Assembly (NCBI GenBank): GCA_016209525.1
Contig: JACQWK010000515.1
Span: 1 to 32,768, forward strand
Length of the DNA: 32,768 nt
Direction: 5' to 3'
From: Verrucomicrobiota bacterium
GTDB lineage: Bacteria > Verrucomicrobiota > Verrucomicrobiia > Limisphaerales > SIBE01
A program made the position numbers and the translations under genes. The first letter of the stretch is position 1, and each line of letters begins with the position of its first letter. Below, one piece after another: positions 13,743 to 22,549 of this stretch. The notes under the pieces are model-generated. The model had not been told where the DNA came from. It did no database searches and saw nothing but the letters and a program-made list of their open reading frames with translations.

Positions 13743-16463
13743 TTGACAGCACCGGCTCCGTTCCAGTTCCCCGCAGTGAAGTCGTTTAAACAGTTTCTGC
13801 TCCAAGCCAGGGTGGAGTCGCCGGACTTTGCTTTCCTGACCTTGTTCGAACACCAACGGCAGCGGGTCTGCTCAATGGCAGCTCTCGTCAGCCGCACCGT
13901 GGACTACTGCTCATTCTATCGCCGAATCGGTCTCCGCGAGCGTGATGTCGTGCTGATCATTCTGCGGGAGTCCTCTGATTTGTTTGCCAGCTTCTTCGCC
14001 GGCTTGGTTTCTGGCTGCTTGCCGGCCTTTTGCGCCTATCCCTCCCCCAAACAATCGGTCGCCAGTTTTCGGCAGGTCGCGCGCCATCTGCTGGCCTCGA
14101 ACGATGTGAAAGCCGTGATCGGTTTCCCGGAGGTGATCGGCGTTTTGAAGGACGAGCCGTCTGCCCTGGGGCGCGATTTTTTCGGCTGTTTCGCCCCGGA
14201 AGAAGTGGCGGGAGGCGACCCGGAGGAATTAGAGCGGTTGCCCGCCCCGCGAAGGGAAGGATTCCTCCAGTTTTCGTCGGGAACTACGGGCGCCCGCAAA
14301 GGTGTGCTGATCTCCTTGGACGCGCTTTTCCACCAGCTTGAAGCCTACGCGCCGTGCCTGGAATACGGCCCCTCCAGCAAGGTTGTTTCGTGGCTTCCGC
14401 ATTACCACGACATGGGGCTGATCGCCTGCATGTTGATGCCTTTTCTCCTTCGGGTGCCGATCGTCATGATGTCGCCGTTTGAGTGGGTGAAGGACCCGAA
14501 GCTCTTGTTGACGGCGATCACGGCTTGCCGTGGGACGCACGTTTGGCTGCCCAATTTTGCCTTGGGACACCTGACGAAAAGCGTCTCGAACGATGAGTTG
14601 CCTGATTTCGATTTGAGGGGCATCCGGCAACTCATCTGTTGTTCGGAACCGACCCTGGCCGAGACCGCCGATCGATTCGTCGATAAGTTTCAACGGGCTG
14701 GTTTCAACCCGCGTGCGCTGCGCAATTGCTACGCGATGGCCGAAAACACGTTCGCCATGACGACGACCACCGATGGCCCATTGGCGTTCGTGGAGGCGGA
14801 TCCGGACTCGCTGCGGATCGGAAGCCGCGTGCGGCTCGCAAAGGGAGGTAAGAGAATCGTCAGTGCGGGCCGGCCGCTTCCGAACCTTCGACTGGTAATC
14901 TTGGACGATGCGGGAGGAGAAGCGCCCGAGGGCACTGTGGGTGAAGTCGCGATCCTCAGCGACTGCATGCTCTCAGAATACCATAACAACGCGGAGGCGA
15001 CTCGCGAGGCTTTTGCGGGAGAGTGGTTCAAGACCGGAGACGCGGGCTTCCTCCGGGGAGGAGAACTCTATCTCGTGGGAAGGAAAAAAGACATCCTGAT
15101 CGTTGCGGGAGAGAACATATGGCCGGACGATATAGAATCTGTCTTGAACGAGGATCCTCAACTCGCTCCCGGAAGGAACGTCGCGTTTGGCCTCGAGGAT
15201 GAACAACTCGGATCCGAGCGCGTCGTCGTTCTGGCTGAGACTAGATCGAATCCCGCCTCCGTGGACACACTGTCGATTCGAGCCAAAATTGTCGAGGCGC
15301 TCAATCTTTCAGTCTCCGATCTTGTTCTTCTGCCGCATCGGACGCTTTTGAAATCGACGGCGGGGAAGATCTCGCGACAACTCAACAAGGACGCCTATTT
15401 GCGAGGGGAGTTCAGAAGGCAACCTTGTTCAGGATCTGAGAGCGCGCTCGAAACATCATTCCTGGGTCGCGCCGTCGAGTCGCCCGAGCGACCCATTCTC
15501 GCAACACACTCTGCGGCTTCGCTCGTTGGGCTGATTCGAGCGCTGGCGCCGAATGCTCAAAACCTCATCGTGGACGAACAGTCGCCACTGATTACGTCCG
15601 GCCTCATTGACTCGTTTGCTTTTGTTGAGTTGATACAGACCCTCGAACGCAGTTATGGCGTCACGATTCCGCAAGCTTTGTTGACGCCGGATCGATTTGA
15701 CACCGTGGCCTGCATCCAAAACACGTTGAAAAGTCTCCGCGACGGTGCTCCTGCGAACCACCCTATCAACTCCAAGGAAGTGACCGTTTTGCGAACCGCG
15801 AGCCGGAGTCGCCTGCGCTCGGCGGCGGCGCCAAATCCGGCGGTAATTCCATGGCTGGAACGCGTGATTAACCAAGTCCCACCCGGCGCGGCGTTCCTTT
15901 ACCGGTGGTTGTTTCGTCTTGCCGGAATTCGGCTTGGTCGAAATGTCACCTTCCTGGGAAAAGTTCATTTGAAATTGCGGGGCCGCCCGGAGAACATTGT
16001 GATCGAGGAAGGAGTGGTTTTCGGGAGTGACGTGGACCTGCGCAATCGCGAGGCCGGCAAGATTTTCCTCCGACAACGCGTTTATTTGGACGATCGCGTC
16101 CGACTCGTGGCGGCCAGGGATGGCCTGGTGGAATTGGGAGTCGGGACACGAGTGGGCGCGGGCACCGTGATCAATTCCGGCGGCATCACCAAGGTGGGAG
16201 AGTTCTGCATGCTGGGCGGCAATGTGAATATCAATTCGTCCTCCCACGGCATCGCCCGGCATGCGTTCGTCATGGAACAGCCGTATGTGCACGGATTCGT
16301 GGAGATTGGCCCTGATACGTGGATCGGCGCCGCGGCCAACATTCTGATCAACACCAAGATTGGAGAAGGTTGCGTCATCGGAGCGAACTCCGTCGTGAGC
16401 GGGGAGATTCCTGACTTCGCCGTCTGCGCCGGAATTCCCGCAAAAGTTCTGAAATATCGGTGA
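13743..16463 (+). CDS. Three-domain acyl-AMP ligase / acyl carrier / beta-helix acyltransferase fusion
   Basis: The 906-residue protein joins three activities in one chain. Residues 1-560 form an adenylate-forming ligase of the fatty-acyl-AMP ligase type: SSGTTGARKG at 178-187, WLPHYHDMGL at 218-227, KTGD at 430-433, and the catalytic Lys of the C-terminal subdomain, K542, in STAGKISR. Residues about 590-670 are a carrier domain with the phosphopantetheine Ser S624 in GLIDSFAF. Residues about 725-906 are a left-handed beta-helix (hexapeptide) acyltransferase with candidate catalytic H835 in NINSSSHG and the usual IPAKVLKYR end. The likely scheme is activation of an acid as its AMP ester, loading on the carrier, then transfer to a sugar amine or hydroxyl. 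It starts with TTG after a strong ribosome binding site. Confidence 0.88.
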   Translation: MTAPAPFQFPAVKSFKQFLLQARVESPDFAFLTLFEHQRQRVCSMAALVSRTVDYCSFYRRIGLRERDVVLIILRESSDLFASFFAGLVSGCLPAFCAYPSPKQSVASFRQVARHLLASNDVKAVIGFPEVIGVLKDEPSALGRDFFGCFAPEEVAGGDPEELERLPAPRREGFLQFSSGTTGARKGVLISLDALFHQLEAYAPCLEYGPSSKVVSWLPHYHDMGLIACMLMPFLLRVPIVMMSPFEWVKDPKLLLTAITACRGTHVWLPNFALGHLTKSVSNDELPDFDLRGIRQLICCSEPTLAETADRFVDKFQRAGFNPRALRNCYAMAENTFAMTTTTDGPLAFVEADPDSLRIGSRVRLAKGGKRIVSAGRPLPNLRLVILDDAGGEAPEGTVGEVAILSDCMLSEYHNNAEATREAFAGEWFKTGDAGFLRGGELYLVGRKKDILIVAGENIWPDDIESVLNEDPQLAPGRNVAFGLEDEQLGSERVVVLAETRSNPASVDTLSIRAKIVEALNLSVSDLVLLPHRTLLKSTAGKISRQLNKDAYLRGEFRRQPCSGSESALETSFLGRAVESPERPILATHSAASLVGLIRALAPNAQNLIVDEQSPLITSGLIDSFAFVELIQTLERSYGVTIPQALLTPDRFDTVACIQNTLKSLRDGAPANHPINSKEVTVLRTASRSRLRSAAAPNPAVIPWLERVINQVPPGAAFLYRWLFRLAGIRLGRNVTFLGKVHLKLRGRPENIVIEEGVVFGSDVDLRNREAGKIFLRQRVYLDDRVRLVAARDGLVELGVGTRVGAGTVINSGGITKVGEFCMLGGNVNINSSSHGIARHAFVMEQPYVHGFVEIGPDTWIGAAANILINTKIGEGCVIGANSVVSGEIPDFAVCAGIPAKVLKYR

Positions 16464-16466
16464 CGT

Positions 16467-17480
16467 ATGTCTGAGACTCTGCCAAAGAAGCTCTTCTTGT
16501 GCGGACATCGCAAGTGCGGCACGACGATGTTCTCCAATCTCTTCGATGGGCATCCTGAGCTGATGGTTTATCCCACCGACATCTCGGTGCTCTACGGCTA
16601 TTTCCCGTACTACCTCGAAGCGCACCCCGATCCGCAGGAACGCCGGAATCGGCTCGAATGCGTCGTCTTCCAGACGCTGTCGCGCCTCATCGACAAGTTC
16701 GGCCTGCGCCAGGAATTGCCGCTCGACGCCTTCCGGTCTCACTTCTTCAGTTCCATCAGAGACGAAGAACTCGGCAGAATCCCTGCTCTGATCGACCGCC
16801 TGGAAAGCTCGTTTCGAGCCGCCGTGCCGGGCCTCCCCGAACGGCCGAAGTGGTCCGTGATCAAGGAAACGAGCATCGAGATCTACGCGCATCACCTCTT
16901 CGCCTGGTATCCCGACTGCAAGGTGGTCCAGTTGATCAGAGATCCCCGAGACAATTACGCGTCGATCAAGTCTGGCCACGAGAAGCATTATCAGGTTTTT
17001 GGCGAATCCCAAAAGCACGGGCTCGCCTCCCTCCTCCATCGCGGCCGGCTCGGCATGCAGTTGGCGAGCCTGCATCAGCGGCGTTTTGGCAACCACCGCT
17101 ACGCCGTCTTGCGCTTCGAGGATTTGGTGACAAAGCCCTCGGAAGTCATGGAAGGCATCTGCCGTTTTCTCGGGATTGTCTTCGACGACTGCCTCAAGGT
17201 CCCGACAATCCTCGGCAAGCCCACTCACGGGAACAACTTTGATGGCGAAAAATTCTACGAACTCACGGCCAGAAACGTCGGTCGTTGGCGGGAACGGATC
17301 ACGGATGAAGAAGCGATGATCATCGAGTTCCATTTCCGAGAGTTATTGACTGCCTTCGGTTACGAACCCGCTTTCGAGGAGACGCAGGCTGCCGATGCGG
17401 CCTGTGAATTCTACAAGTGGGTGAATTACTCCTATTTCTACAGGGACAGTTTCCCCGCGATGCAAAGACGGAACGCCTGA
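16467..17480 (+). CDS. PAPS-dependent sulfotransferase, first
   Basis: The 337-residue protein is a sulfotransferase of the Sulfotransfer_3-like group. The 5'-phosphosulfate loop is FLCGHRKCGTTMFSNL (10-25), and the 3'-phosphate site is LIRDPRDNYAS (156-166). It transfers sulfate from PAPS to a carbohydrate hydroxyl or amine. It starts three bases after the preceding fusion gene and is followed four bases later by a DUF4910 gene, so it is part of the operon. It is not closely similar to the second sulfotransferase at 20834: loop sequences and lengths differ, suggesting different acceptor positions. Confidence 0.85.
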   Translation: MSETLPKKLFLCGHRKCGTTMFSNLFDGHPELMVYPTDISVLYGYFPYYLEAHPDPQERRNRLECVVFQTLSRLIDKFGLRQELPLDAFRSHFFSSIRDEELGRIPALIDRLESSFRAAVPGLPERPKWSVIKETSIEIYAHHLFAWYPDCKVVQLIRDPRDNYASIKSGHEKHYQVFGESQKHGLASLLHRGRLGMQLASLHQRRFGNHRYAVLRFEDLVTKPSEVMEGICRFLGIVFDDCLKVPTILGKPTHGNNFDGEKFYELTARNVGRWRERITDEEAMIIEFHFRELLTAFGYEPAFEETQAADAACEFYKWVNYSYFYRDSFPAMQRRNA

Positions 17481-17484
17481 GGCC

Positions 17485-18795
17485 ATGAGTGACTCGATGA
17501 ATGAAGCCCAGGAGATGGAGCTCTGCTTCGACCGTCTCTGGCCCCTGCCCCGGTCGATCACCGGAGAGGGAGTCCGTCGCACCCATGATATTCTCTCCGA
17601 GATCATCCCGCTCACTCGGCACGAATATCCGACGGGGAAGAAAGTCCTCGATTGGGAGATTCCGAAGGAATGGGTGGTCAGCGACGCCTACGTGGTGGGA
17701 CCCGGCGGTCAGCGAATGCTCGATGTCCACGACAACAACCTGCACTTGGTCGGATACTCGATACCGTTCCGAGGCGGAGTTTCCTTGAAGCAGCTCGAGG
17801 AGCATCTCTACAGCATGCCGGAGCGTCCGGGTGCGATCCCTTACGTCACCAGCTACTACAAGCCGGCCTGGGGCTTTTGCCTCTCGCACGACCAACGGAA
17901 AAGCCTTCCGGACGGCGATTACGAAGTCGTGGTGGACACGAAACTTATCGATGGCTCCCTCACCCTCTCTGATCTGGTCATCCGCGGAGAAACTGACGAG
18001 GAAGTCTTATTCCACACTTATACTTGCCATCCCTCCTTGGCGAACAACGAACTCTCAGGCCCCATCGTCACCGCATTCCTCGCACGCAGGCTGATGGCAC
18101 TGCCGCAAAGACGCCTCACCTACAGATTCGTTTTCGTCCCGGAGACGATCGGTGCGGTCGCCTATCTCGACACGCATGGCGGCCATTTCCGAAAACATCT
18201 TCTGGCAGGTTACATCTGTTCCTGCGTCGGCGACGGCGGCGTTTGTCATTACAAGGCGTCAAGGCGAGGCAACACCCCCGCCGATCGGGTCGCAGAATAT
18301 GTCCTCGATCGCCGATTTGGCCGGAATTACAGGCGGCGTGACTTCTCACCTTTGGGGAGTGACGAGCGGCAATACTGCTCGATCGGGTTTGATCTGCCGG
18401 TCGGTGTGATCACCCGCACGATGTTTGGCGAGTATCCGGAGTACCACACCTCGGATGACAACAAATCGCTGATGGACTTCGAGGCGATGAGCGAGATGGT
18501 GGACATCCTTTGCGAATTCTGCGAGACGCACGAAAGAAACCGCGTTTTCATCAATACGAAGCCGCTCGGCGAACCGCGGCTATCGCGCTACATCGACTAC
18601 AAGACAATAGGCACCATCGTCCCAGACGAGGTCACGCTCGCCGCCAAGTGGTGCGTCCACTATTGCGATGGCCGCCACGACTTGCTCGACATCGCTGAAC
18701 GAAGCGGGGTCGCTCTGGGGGTTCTGGATGAAGTCAGCGAATTGCTGGCAAAAAGCGGCTTGCTCGCTCTGCCCCAGAAAAGAGAAGATCGCTAA
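17485..18795 (+). CDS. DUF4910/DUF2172-type aminopeptidase-like protein
   Basis: The 436-residue protein belongs to the aminopeptidase-like group with DUF2172 and DUF4910 regions, often found in polysaccharide loci. Conserved segments are LWPLPRSITGEGVRRT (18-33), YTCHPSLANNELSGP (179-193), the putative catalytic Glu in VPETIGAVAYL (218-228), GSDERQYCS and EYHTSDD. These correspond to the metal-binding and catalytic positions of M28-like zinc aminopeptidases, with H182 and E220. The C-terminal 90 residues form a winged-helix-like tail. There is no signal peptide, so it acts in the cytoplasm. A role in removing or exchanging an acyl or amino-acyl group on the sugar is possible; the function of the family in glycan loci is not established as far as I know. 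Confidence 0.75.
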   Translation: MSDSMNEAQEMELCFDRLWPLPRSITGEGVRRTHDILSEIIPLTRHEYPTGKKVLDWEIPKEWVVSDAYVVGPGGQRMLDVHDNNLHLVGYSIPFRGGVSLKQLEEHLYSMPERPGAIPYVTSYYKPAWGFCLSHDQRKSLPDGDYEVVVDTKLIDGSLTLSDLVIRGETDEEVLFHTYTCHPSLANNELSGPIVTAFLARRLMALPQRRLTYRFVFVPETIGAVAYLDTHGGHFRKHLLAGYICSCVGDGGVCHYKASRRGNTPADRVAEYVLDRRFGRNYRRRDFSPLGSDERQYCSIGFDLPVGVITRTMFGEYPEYHTSDDNKSLMDFEAMSEMVDILCEFCETHERNRVFINTKPLGEPRLSRYIDYKTIGTIVPDEVTLAAKWCVHYCDGRHDLLDIAERSGVALGVLDEVSELLAKSGLLALPQKREDR

Positions 18796-18804
18796 CTTGC
18801 CCCG

Positions 18805-20823
18805 ATGCACCTGATCTTCTTCGACCGCCGATCCCAAGTGATGGAGTGGGATCCCGCGTCGGCTTCGACAGGTCCGAAGACGCTGGTGGCTGTAACCGCC
18901 TCCGCCCTGCAGGCCCTCGAAGAAAGGGGATTGCCGCATGAGGCAATATCGCGGTATGCCAACTTCAAGGGGAAAGGCGCGGTCCGGGAACAATGTTGTC
19001 GAGAAAGCCTGGCTCTCGCCCAGGAACTTGAATCGTTCATGGGCGAACGCTACGCGCCGGCGCGCTTTGACGGGCCTGGATTCATGACGGCATCGGTCTA
19101 TCACATGCAGCATGCCGTGATGGCGATCGCCACCCGCGCATTTCTCATTCGAGAAACCATTCGGGCCGTGAGGCCTCGAGACGTCACTATTCTGTCGGAT
19201 CAAGTGCTGCCGCCATTCTCCGATGAATACACGCAAAATCCGTGGATGGAGTTCTTTGAGGGATTGACGGTGAAGCGAGGTGAGGAGAGTGGGATCGGGA
19301 GAATGGGGACAAAGCCGGGAACTGAGTGGTCGCCGAGAATCCTTGACCCCACTCCGCCCTGTCATTCAGCTTCGACTCCGTTCGGCGCTGAAAAAAATCC
19401 GACGCTTAGGTTGTTGATGGCCCATCACCTGGGATACGATTGGGCTCCGGTCTTGGAGGTCTTGGCCAAAGCAACTTCATCCACGTGCTTCACCCTAGAC
19501 GGGAAATTCTTCGGGAGCGGCGGCTGGAAATTCTACTTCGACTCCAAAGTCCGGACTGCGGGTGGCGAAACCATCGTTTTGAACTGCGAAACATTCCGGC
19601 TCGATCCGGCGGAGGCGAGAATTCTGGAGTCCCTATTCGACGATTGGCTGGCAAGAAGAACGGCGCCGCCGACGATGAACGTGTTCGGCATGGATTTGTT
19701 TCCGGCGATCAAGCGATATCTCCGAGCAATGGCGTCGATCGGTCCGGCCCTGGCCCGGCATGCCGACAAAGTGTCGGTGGAGGTTTTGGAGGTCGTCCAA
19801 CCGCACGCGGTGTGCTTTTTTGCCATGCCTTGGCCGGCCGCGAAGCGCCTGGCTTACCAATGCCATTTGCGCAGGATTCCCGTCGTCGCATTTCAACACG
19901 GCGGGACGCCCGGCACCCATGTCTCTCCGCACCATCAATTGTCCGATTTGAGTCACGCCGATTTCTTCCTGACCTACGGGGAGGGAATTCGGCCTCCGGA
20001 GAATCCGTTTGTCCGCGTTCGCGCAACCCACGTCCCCGTCGGGTCTGCCAGGATCGAGAAGTTGATCAGGCAGGCGGAGAAACCGGTGGCTTTCGGCAGA
20101 CTGACCGTGTTGTGGTTGGGCGACATATCCACGGAAAACACCCAAGCCGGAATCGAAGATACCCTCCGCTACCGGCTTCAGGTCGAATGCCTGAGAATTC
20201 TCAGTGAGTCCCGCGACCTGCAGGTGGTGTACAGGCCGTTTCCCACGTGCAGCTTGGAGGCCCACGCGACGCCGCAGTGGATTGCCCGAACCGGTCGGAA
20301 CTCCGTTCGCGTGACGCCGCACGGGCCGTTGCTGCCTCTGTTGCTCGGAAGCGACATTGTGATCTGCGATTTGTACAGCAGCACCGTCTGGAACGAAGTG
20401 CTCGCACTCAAGAAACCGTTCATCCTCTATTGTGATCCGGATCAGGGATTCCTCAGAGACCATTTTATGGCCGACCTGGAATCGGCCTGTCTCTGGTGCA
20501 AGTCAGAGTCCGAGTTAGTCGAAGCCGTCCGACGGTTGTCCACAGAGCGCCATCAATTTGTCAGCGAAGTGGCGCGGATTGATCCCAGCGTTTTCCTTCG
20601 GAAATACGTGTGGCACCGAGGCGATGGGAACTCCGCAGCCAGAGTGGTTTCGTTCCTCCATCGGGTTTGCCGGGACGGTCAATCCGTCGAAACATGGCAG
20701 AAAGCATGGGATCAGGAATCCAGCGTCAAGGCCGAGCAAGCGAGTCGGCAGGCAAATCCGGACGCCATCGCACTGGAGCATGCGCTGCATCGATTGAACA
20801 CCCGGATGGCGGCCCAGTTTTGA
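18805..20823 (+). CDS. Large putative GT-B-like transferase, surface carbohydrate locus
   Basis: I do not recognise this 672-residue protein with confidence. The C-terminal half (about 330-600) looks like a GT-B or CDP-glycerol-glycerophosphotransferase-like fold: VVAFQHGGTPGTH at 360-372 and SDIVICDLYSSTVWNEVLAL at 516-535 resemble nucleotide- or phosphate-binding loops of KpsC/TagF-like enzymes. The N-terminal half has no clear motif. A low-complexity segment at about 157-200, rich in Gly, Pro and Ser, interrupts otherwise ordinary sequence and may be an in-frame insertion. No signal peptide or membrane helix is visible. It could be the transferase that assembles or attaches the decorated sugar, as it is the only glycosyltransferase-like gene in the cluster. 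Confidence 0.45.
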   Translation: MHLIFFDRRSQVMEWDPASASTGPKTLVAVTASALQALEERGLPHEAISRYANFKGKGAVREQCCRESLALAQELESFMGERYAPARFDGPGFMTASVYHMQHAVMAIATRAFLIRETIRAVRPRDVTILSDQVLPPFSDEYTQNPWMEFFEGLTVKRGEESGIGRMGTKPGTEWSPRILDPTPPCHSASTPFGAEKNPTLRLLMAHHLGYDWAPVLEVLAKATSSTCFTLDGKFFGSGGWKFYFDSKVRTAGGETIVLNCETFRLDPAEARILESLFDDWLARRTAPPTMNVFGMDLFPAIKRYLRAMASIGPALARHADKVSVEVLEVVQPHAVCFFAMPWPAAKRLAYQCHLRRIPVVAFQHGGTPGTHVSPHHQLSDLSHADFFLTYGEGIRPPENPFVRVRATHVPVGSARIEKLIRQAEKPVAFGRLTVLWLGDISTENTQAGIEDTLRYRLQVECLRILSESRDLQVVYRPFPTCSLEAHATPQWIARTGRNSVRVTPHGPLLPLLLGSDIVICDLYSSTVWNEVLALKKPFILYCDPDQGFLRDHFMADLESACLWCKSESELVEAVRRLSTERHQFVSEVARIDPSVFLRKYVWHRGDGNSAARVVSFLHRVCRDGQSVETWQKAWDQESSVKAEQASRQANPDAIALEHALHRLNTRMAAQF

Positions 20824-20833
20824 ACTCCGTGAT

Positions 20834-21595
20834 ATGACCGATCCCAAATCGTTGAATCAGTGGATTTACATCGCCGGTCTGCCCAAATCAGGGACGACTT
20901 GGCTGAAACAGTTGCTCGAGCGCATCCCGGGCTACCAATTCGTGGAGCCGCCCGATCCAACGGGAGTCCGCGAGAACCACGATATTTCTTCTGAAATGTT
21001 TGCGAGTCTGCCGCGAGAAGTTCCGTTGGTCATGAAGATGCACACAAGCCCGGCCAAACAGAACCTCGCCGTTATTCGCCATTACGGGCTGCGGACGATT
21101 GTCATGTATCGCGACCTGAGGGATCAGTGCATCTCCAATTACTATCATGTGCTCGCGGATGGCGGGCACCGCCACCACAGGTTGTATCATTCCATCCCTG
21201 CTGAATTGGGCATCACTCACCGGATTGCGATCACGCTGGACGCTTACATGCCGTGGATTCGAGGCTGGATCAACGTCCTTCGGCAATTTCCAGACGATTT
21301 CATGGAAGTGCGCTATGAAGCATTGAAGACCGATCCAGAGGGCGTCCTAGAAAGAATCAGCTCCTTCTACCACCTTAATCTCAGCACAGAGTTCTGCCGG
21401 TCGATCGTCCAAGAAGTTCAATCCCGAACACGGTTTGATCTGAAATACAATTTGGAGAGAGGAACCGGAACCGCGCGCAAGGGCAAGGTCGGAGACTGGC
21501 GGGCGCATTTCAATTCCGATCACGTCAAATTGTTCAAAGCCGGCTGCGGCGATCTCCTGATCGAGTTGGGCTACGAAAAGGACTTGAACTGGTGA
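20834..21595 (+). CDS. PAPS-dependent sulfotransferase, second (Sulfotransfer_1 type)
   Basis: The 253-residue protein is a classical cytosolic-type sulfotransferase. The 5'-phosphosulfate loop is GLPKSGTTWLKQLL (15-28), the 3'-phosphate site is YRDLRDQCISNYYH (92-105), and the C-terminal RKGKVGDW (215-222) matches the RxGxxGDW motif that also binds PAPS. It lacks a membrane anchor, so sulfation would take place on a cytoplasmic sugar nucleotide or lipid-linked precursor. It lies 10 bases after the unknown GT-B-like gene and six bases before an SDR gene. Confidence 0.9.
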   Translation: MTDPKSLNQWIYIAGLPKSGTTWLKQLLERIPGYQFVEPPDPTGVRENHDISSEMFASLPREVPLVMKMHTSPAKQNLAVIRHYGLRTIVMYRDLRDQCISNYYHVLADGGHRHHRLYHSIPAELGITHRIAITLDAYMPWIRGWINVLRQFPDDFMEVRYEALKTDPEGVLERISSFYHLNLSTEFCRSIVQEVQSRTRFDLKYNLERGTGTARKGKVGDWRAHFNSDHVKLFKAGCGDLLIELGYEKDLNW

Positions 21596-21601
21596 TTTTG
21601 A

Positions 21602-22549
21602 ATGAAGATTTTGCTCACAGGCGGGGCCGGCTTCATCGGCAGCCACTTGGCCAAGCGTCTCCTGGCGGACGGGGCCGAAGTCCTGGTGGCAGATGACCTG
21701 TCCACCGGCCGTTTGGAAAACGTCCCGGAGGGAGCTCGGTTCTTGAAGGTGAATCTGGCGAGGCCCGAGAGCCTGAGGCAATTGCCCGAAGAACGTTTCG
21801 ACGCGGTCACGCACTTGGCGGGACAATCTTCCGGCGAGAAATCGTTCGATGACCCGGACGCTGATCTGGCGGCGAACGGCCAATCCACTTCGAGGTTGTG
21901 CCGCTGGGCCATCGAACACCGGATACGAACTTTCCTTTATGCCAGTTCAATGTCGGTGTACGGGCAGGTGGCTGAGTACCCCGTTCCGGAGACGGCCGCG
22001 CCGTGCCCTTGTTCCTACTATGGCGCTTCGAAACTTTATGGCGAGAGCGCTTGTCGGATTGCCTCAGCATCCGGGCTGCGGACCGTCTGCTTCCGAATGT
22101 TCAATGTTTATGGGCCGGGCCAGAATCTCGCCAACCTGAAACAGGGAATGGTCAGCATCTATCTGGCGTACTTGCTGCAAGACAAACCCGTCTTGGTGAA
22201 GGGTTCAGTCGAGCGGGTCCGGGATTTCATTTATGTTTCGGATGTCGTCGCGGCCTGGCAACGAGCCCTTGTGCATCCCGTGCAAGGAGTGTTCAATCTC
22301 GGTTCAGGCGTGCCGACTTCGGTGGCCACGCTGCTGCGGATGCTTCTCCAGGCGGCGGGCAAGGATTCGGACTACCCGGTTGAAATCGGACCAGACACAC
22401 CCGGAGACCAGCGGGCGATCTGCGCGGAAATCTCTGCCATTCGCAAAGCGTTGGAGTGGGAGCCGAAAGTGAGTTTGGACCAGGGCTTGCGGGAGATGGT
22501 CCATTGGGGCAAATCAAGAGCGGCAGAAGCAAACCGCAAGAACGGATGA
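21602..22549 (+). CDS. NAD-dependent epimerase/dehydratase (GalE-like SDR)
   Basis: This 315-residue extended SDR resembles UDP-glucose/UDP-glucuronate 4-epimerases. The cofactor motif GGAGFIG is at 7-13, ASSMSVYG at 114-121, the catalytic pair Y140/K144 in YGASK, and RMFNVYGPGQN in the sugar-binding half. Its stop overlaps the start of the WlbA-like dehydrogenase (ATGA), pointing to a joint task, for example 4-epimerisation of a UDP-hexuronate or UDP-hexosamine before or after 3-oxidation. The exact substrate cannot be set from the sequence. Confidence 0.85.
   Translation: MKILLTGGAGFIGSHLAKRLLADGAEVLVADDLSTGRLENVPEGARFLKVNLARPESLRQLPEERFDAVTHLAGQSSGEKSFDDPDADLAANGQSTSRLCRWAIEHRIRTFLYASSMSVYGQVAEYPVPETAAPCPCSYYGASKLYGESACRIASASGLRTVCFRMFNVYGPGQNLANLKQGMVSIYLAYLLQDKPVLVKGSVERVRDFIYVSDVVAAWQRALVHPVQGVFNLGSGVPTSVATLLRMLLQAAGKDSDYPVEIGPDTPGDQRAICAEISAIRKALEWEPKVSLDQGLREMVHWGKSRAAEANRKNG

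Noticed and set aside
15456-17333. Long 625-codon frame on the minus strand
   Set aside because: It is antisense to two well-supported genes, is biased in composition and has no recognisable domain.
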